Positions 3,542 through 5,187 of a stretch of DNA of 5,187 bases are shown piece by piece. Source of the DNA: Nitrospirota bacterium. Lineage in GTDB: Bacteria; Nitrospirota; Nitrospiria; Nitrospirales; UBA8639. Positions within the stretch are counted from its first letter, which is position 1; each line of letters opens with the position of its first letter. The notes under the pieces were generated by a model. It saw only the letters and a program-made list of their open reading frames with translations, was not told the origin of the DNA and made no database searches. Where the stretch lies: the NCBI GenBank assembly GCA_003228495.1, contig QIDY01000341.1, positions 1 through 5,187 of the forward strand. Direction: 5' to 3'. The position numbers and the translations under genes are program-made.

Positions 3542-5187
3542 CTAACCTGTGCTCTTCCTGGTTTCCTTCTCTAACAGGGCTTGGGCTTCCTCTTCAGACA
3601 ACGCATCTACACTATCTAACAAGGCGGCGAGGTCCTCTTCTACATTTCTCGCGTTCGATGGTTTCTGTGCCTGCTGTACCGCCTCAGTCAAGCTGGCTAC
3701 GGTGGGTTGCTCAAAGAGGTCACGAACAGAGAGAGCTACATTGAATCTGTCGTTGATCCTGGCAATGACTTGGCTTGCTAGTAGAGAATGTCCGCCTAAT
3801 TCGAAAAAATTACTTTGGATGCTGATTCGATCAAGGCCGAGCACTTCTGCCCAGATCTCCGCCATCTTCTGTTCAATTGGGTTGAGAGCCTCTCCTTCAC
3901 GCTCCCCCAATGTCGGCTGTTCGAATGTTGGCTCTGGAAGAGCCCGACGATCGACCTTTCCGTTGGGTAGCCGTGGTATAGTCTCCAGCAAGACGAAAGC
4001 CGCAGGCACCAAAAAAGTAGGTAGCCGCTGTATGACAAACGTTCGTAATTCTTCGATAGTGACCTGCTGATTTCGATGTAGAACCACGAAGGCCACTACT
4101 CGGGGGTTCCCTTGCATATTTTCTCGGGTCACGACAACGACTTCTGATGTTTCTTCCTGCTGTCGCAACACGGCCTCAATTTCACCAAGGTCAATTCGAA
4201 ATCCCCTGAGTTTTACTTGCTGATCGCTTCGTCCCACCCATTCAAGCGAATTATCGAAACGGTACCTCGCCAGATCACCGGTATTATGCAACCGCTGGCC
4301 CGGATGATCACTAGAGACATCCGGAATAAACCGTTCGGCAGTCAAATCAGGCTCGTTAAGATATCCTCTTGATATTCGGTCACCGCCCACACAAATATAC
4401 CCAAGTTCCTCAGCTTCCACGCGACGGAAATACTTATCTAATAAATGAACAGTTGTGCCCTTGAGGGGACGTCCAAGCGGAACGATATCATTAGGGTTTT
4501 CCCATTCTTGAGAAATAGAATGATAGCTGATGGTGCCAGCGGATTCGGTTTGGGAATACAAATTTAAAATGGTTGTAGAATCATCTAAATGGCCTTTCCA
4601 TTGCCTGATGGTTTTCCTATCTAAGGCCTCGCCTGTCAATAGAATCAGTTGTAAACAATTTGTGATTGTGTATGACCCTTGGGGTTTTTTTCGCTCCAAT
4701 ACGGTTTCCACGCAGTTTCGCCATGCACTGGGCACCGTATCCCAAATCCTAATCTGCCTTGTACAAATAAGGTCATACAGCAGAAAGGGATCTTGTTGTT
4801 GTTCGGTGGTTGCCAAATGCAAGGTAGCTCCGACGCAGAGGGGTAGAAAGATTTGTCGGGTTGAAGCAGAAAAGGCAAAAGACGCAGTTTGTAAATAACT
4901 ATCCCCAAGATCGACGTTGAATGACTGTTTTAGTGAATTGATATATATGCCTAAACTCGCATGCGGAACGCCGACTCTTTTGGGTTCATTCGTAGATCCG
5001 GAGGTATACATGCAATAGGCAAGATTCTCGTGGGTACCCAGATTGACCAGATTTTGGCTATTCTGTTGTGTGAACATTTCTTTTTCCGAGTCAATACACA
5101 CAATGGGGTAGCCGAATTCGGAAACTTGGGCTTTTAATCGTTCCTGTATGATGAGAACCTGCACCTGAGCGTCCTTCAACATAAAGG
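3542..5187 (-). CDS. Non-ribosomal peptide synthetase, C-terminal part (A-PCP, 5' partial)
   Basis: The frame stays open through the right edge, so the ATG at 5182 is internal: FMLKDAQ is the usual text inside an adenylation domain ahead of motif A3. Counting from that Met, core motifs appear in order: A3 YTSGSTNEPKRV (59-70), A4 FAFSASTRQ (102-110), A5 NLYSQTE (207-213), A6 GYICVGGDRISRGYL (261-275), A7 TGDL (301-304), A8 GRSDQQVKLRGFRIDLGEIE (317-336), and A10 NGK with Lys409. A peptidyl carrier domain follows at about 433-503, with FFELGGHSLL and Ser466 as phosphopantetheine site. An acidic helical tail (VEEDLAALLDSVDALSEEE) leads to the stop; there is no thioesterase, reductase or second condensation domain. 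The protein would adenylate a building block and load it on its own carrier. Ser105 sits where alpha-amino-acid-activating domains have Asp (GrsA 235), so the substrate may be unusual. The residue assignments are hand alignments. Convergent with the reductase gene. Confidence 0.93.
   Translation of the reverse strand, partial: FMLKDAQVQVLIIQERLKAQVSEFGYPIVCIDSEKEMFTQQNSQNLVNLGTHENLAYCMYTSGSTNEPKRVGVPHASLGIYINSLKQSFNVDLGDSYLQTASFAFSASTRQIFLPLCVGATLHLATTEQQQDPFLLYDLICTRQIRIWDTVPSAWRNCVETVLERKKPQGSYTITNCLQLILLTGEALDRKTIRQWKGHLDDSTTILNLYSQTESAGTISYHSISQEWENPNDIVPLGRPLKGTTVHLLDKYFRRVEAEELGYICVGGDRISRGYLNEPDLTAERFIPDVSSDHPGQRLHNTGDLARYRFDNSLEWVGRSDQQVKLRGFRIDLGEIEAVLRQQEETSEVVVVTRENMQGNPRVVAFVVLHRNQQVTIEELRTFVIQRLPTFLVPAAFVLLETIPRLPNGKVDRRALPEPTFEQPTLGEREGEALNPIEQKMAEIWAEVLGLDRISIQSNFFELGGHSLLASQVIARINDRFNVALSVRDLFEQPTVASLTEAVQQAQKPSNARNVEEDLAALLDSVDALSEEEAQALLEKETRKSTG

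Noticed and set aside
3549..4070. Long plus-strand frame of 173 codons opposite the synthetase
   Set aside because: It lies antisense to the carrier and late adenylation motifs, which are unmistakable. Its product is a Ser/Cys/Arg-rich shadow with no domain.
4530..4898. Plus-strand frame of 122 codons inside the synthetase region
   Set aside because: It lies opposite motifs A4 and A5 of the adenylation domain; its composition is that of a shadow frame.
1..5187. CRISPR array, tRNA, rRNA or phage attachment site
   Set aside because: No regularly spaced repeats, cloverleaf or rRNA-like sequence was found on either strand.

Overview
The window looks like bacterial chromosome of moderate, roughly balanced GC, with tightly packed genes and Shine-Dalgarno sites in front of some of them. 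It mixes a riboflavin biosynthesis gene, small membrane proteins, an aldo/keto reductase, a modular peptide synthetase and a miniature transposable element. That fits an environmental Gram-negative with secondary metabolism, such as Nitrospirota, a deltaproteobacterial-type lineage or a cyanobacterium. The sequence alone does not fix the taxon.

Layout. Positions 1-210 hold a weak 69-residue reading frame on the minus strand. From 220 to 3429 everything on the plus strand is collinear: a 12-helix MFS transporter (220-1407), a 46-residue single-helix membrane protein (1436-1576), riboflavin synthase alpha chain ribE (1585-2241), a 58-residue single-helix membrane protein (2253-2429), and an aldo/keto reductase (2584-3429). 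The first four are separated by only 8 to 28 bases, so they look like one transcription unit. The two small proteins are easily missed because of their length.

Between the 58-residue protein and the reductase sits a complete-looking 125-bp miniature inverted-repeat element (2442-2566). Its terminal inverted repeats are about 37 bp, begin GTAA, and are flanked by perfect 8-bp direct repeats (GAAGAAAT). Both the GTAA ends and the 8-bp duplication are IS66-family hallmarks. Removing the element and one duplication leaves only 21 bases between the 58-residue gene and the reductase, so the reductase was probably the last gene of the same operon before the insertion.

From the right edge to 3542, on the minus strand and convergent with the reductase, lies the C-terminal part of a non-ribosomal peptide synthetase: most of an adenylation domain, a carrier domain, a short acidic tail, and then a stop with no thioesterase. 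The adenylation domain is atypical. The aspartate that normally holds the substrate alpha-amino group appears to be Ser, and core motifs A3 and A5 deviate, so a non-standard substrate or altered activity is possible.

Functional links are limited. RibE makes riboflavin. The MFS protein exports or imports an unknown small molecule. The reductase and the NRPS could in principle share a pathway, but their convergent orientation argues against one operon.
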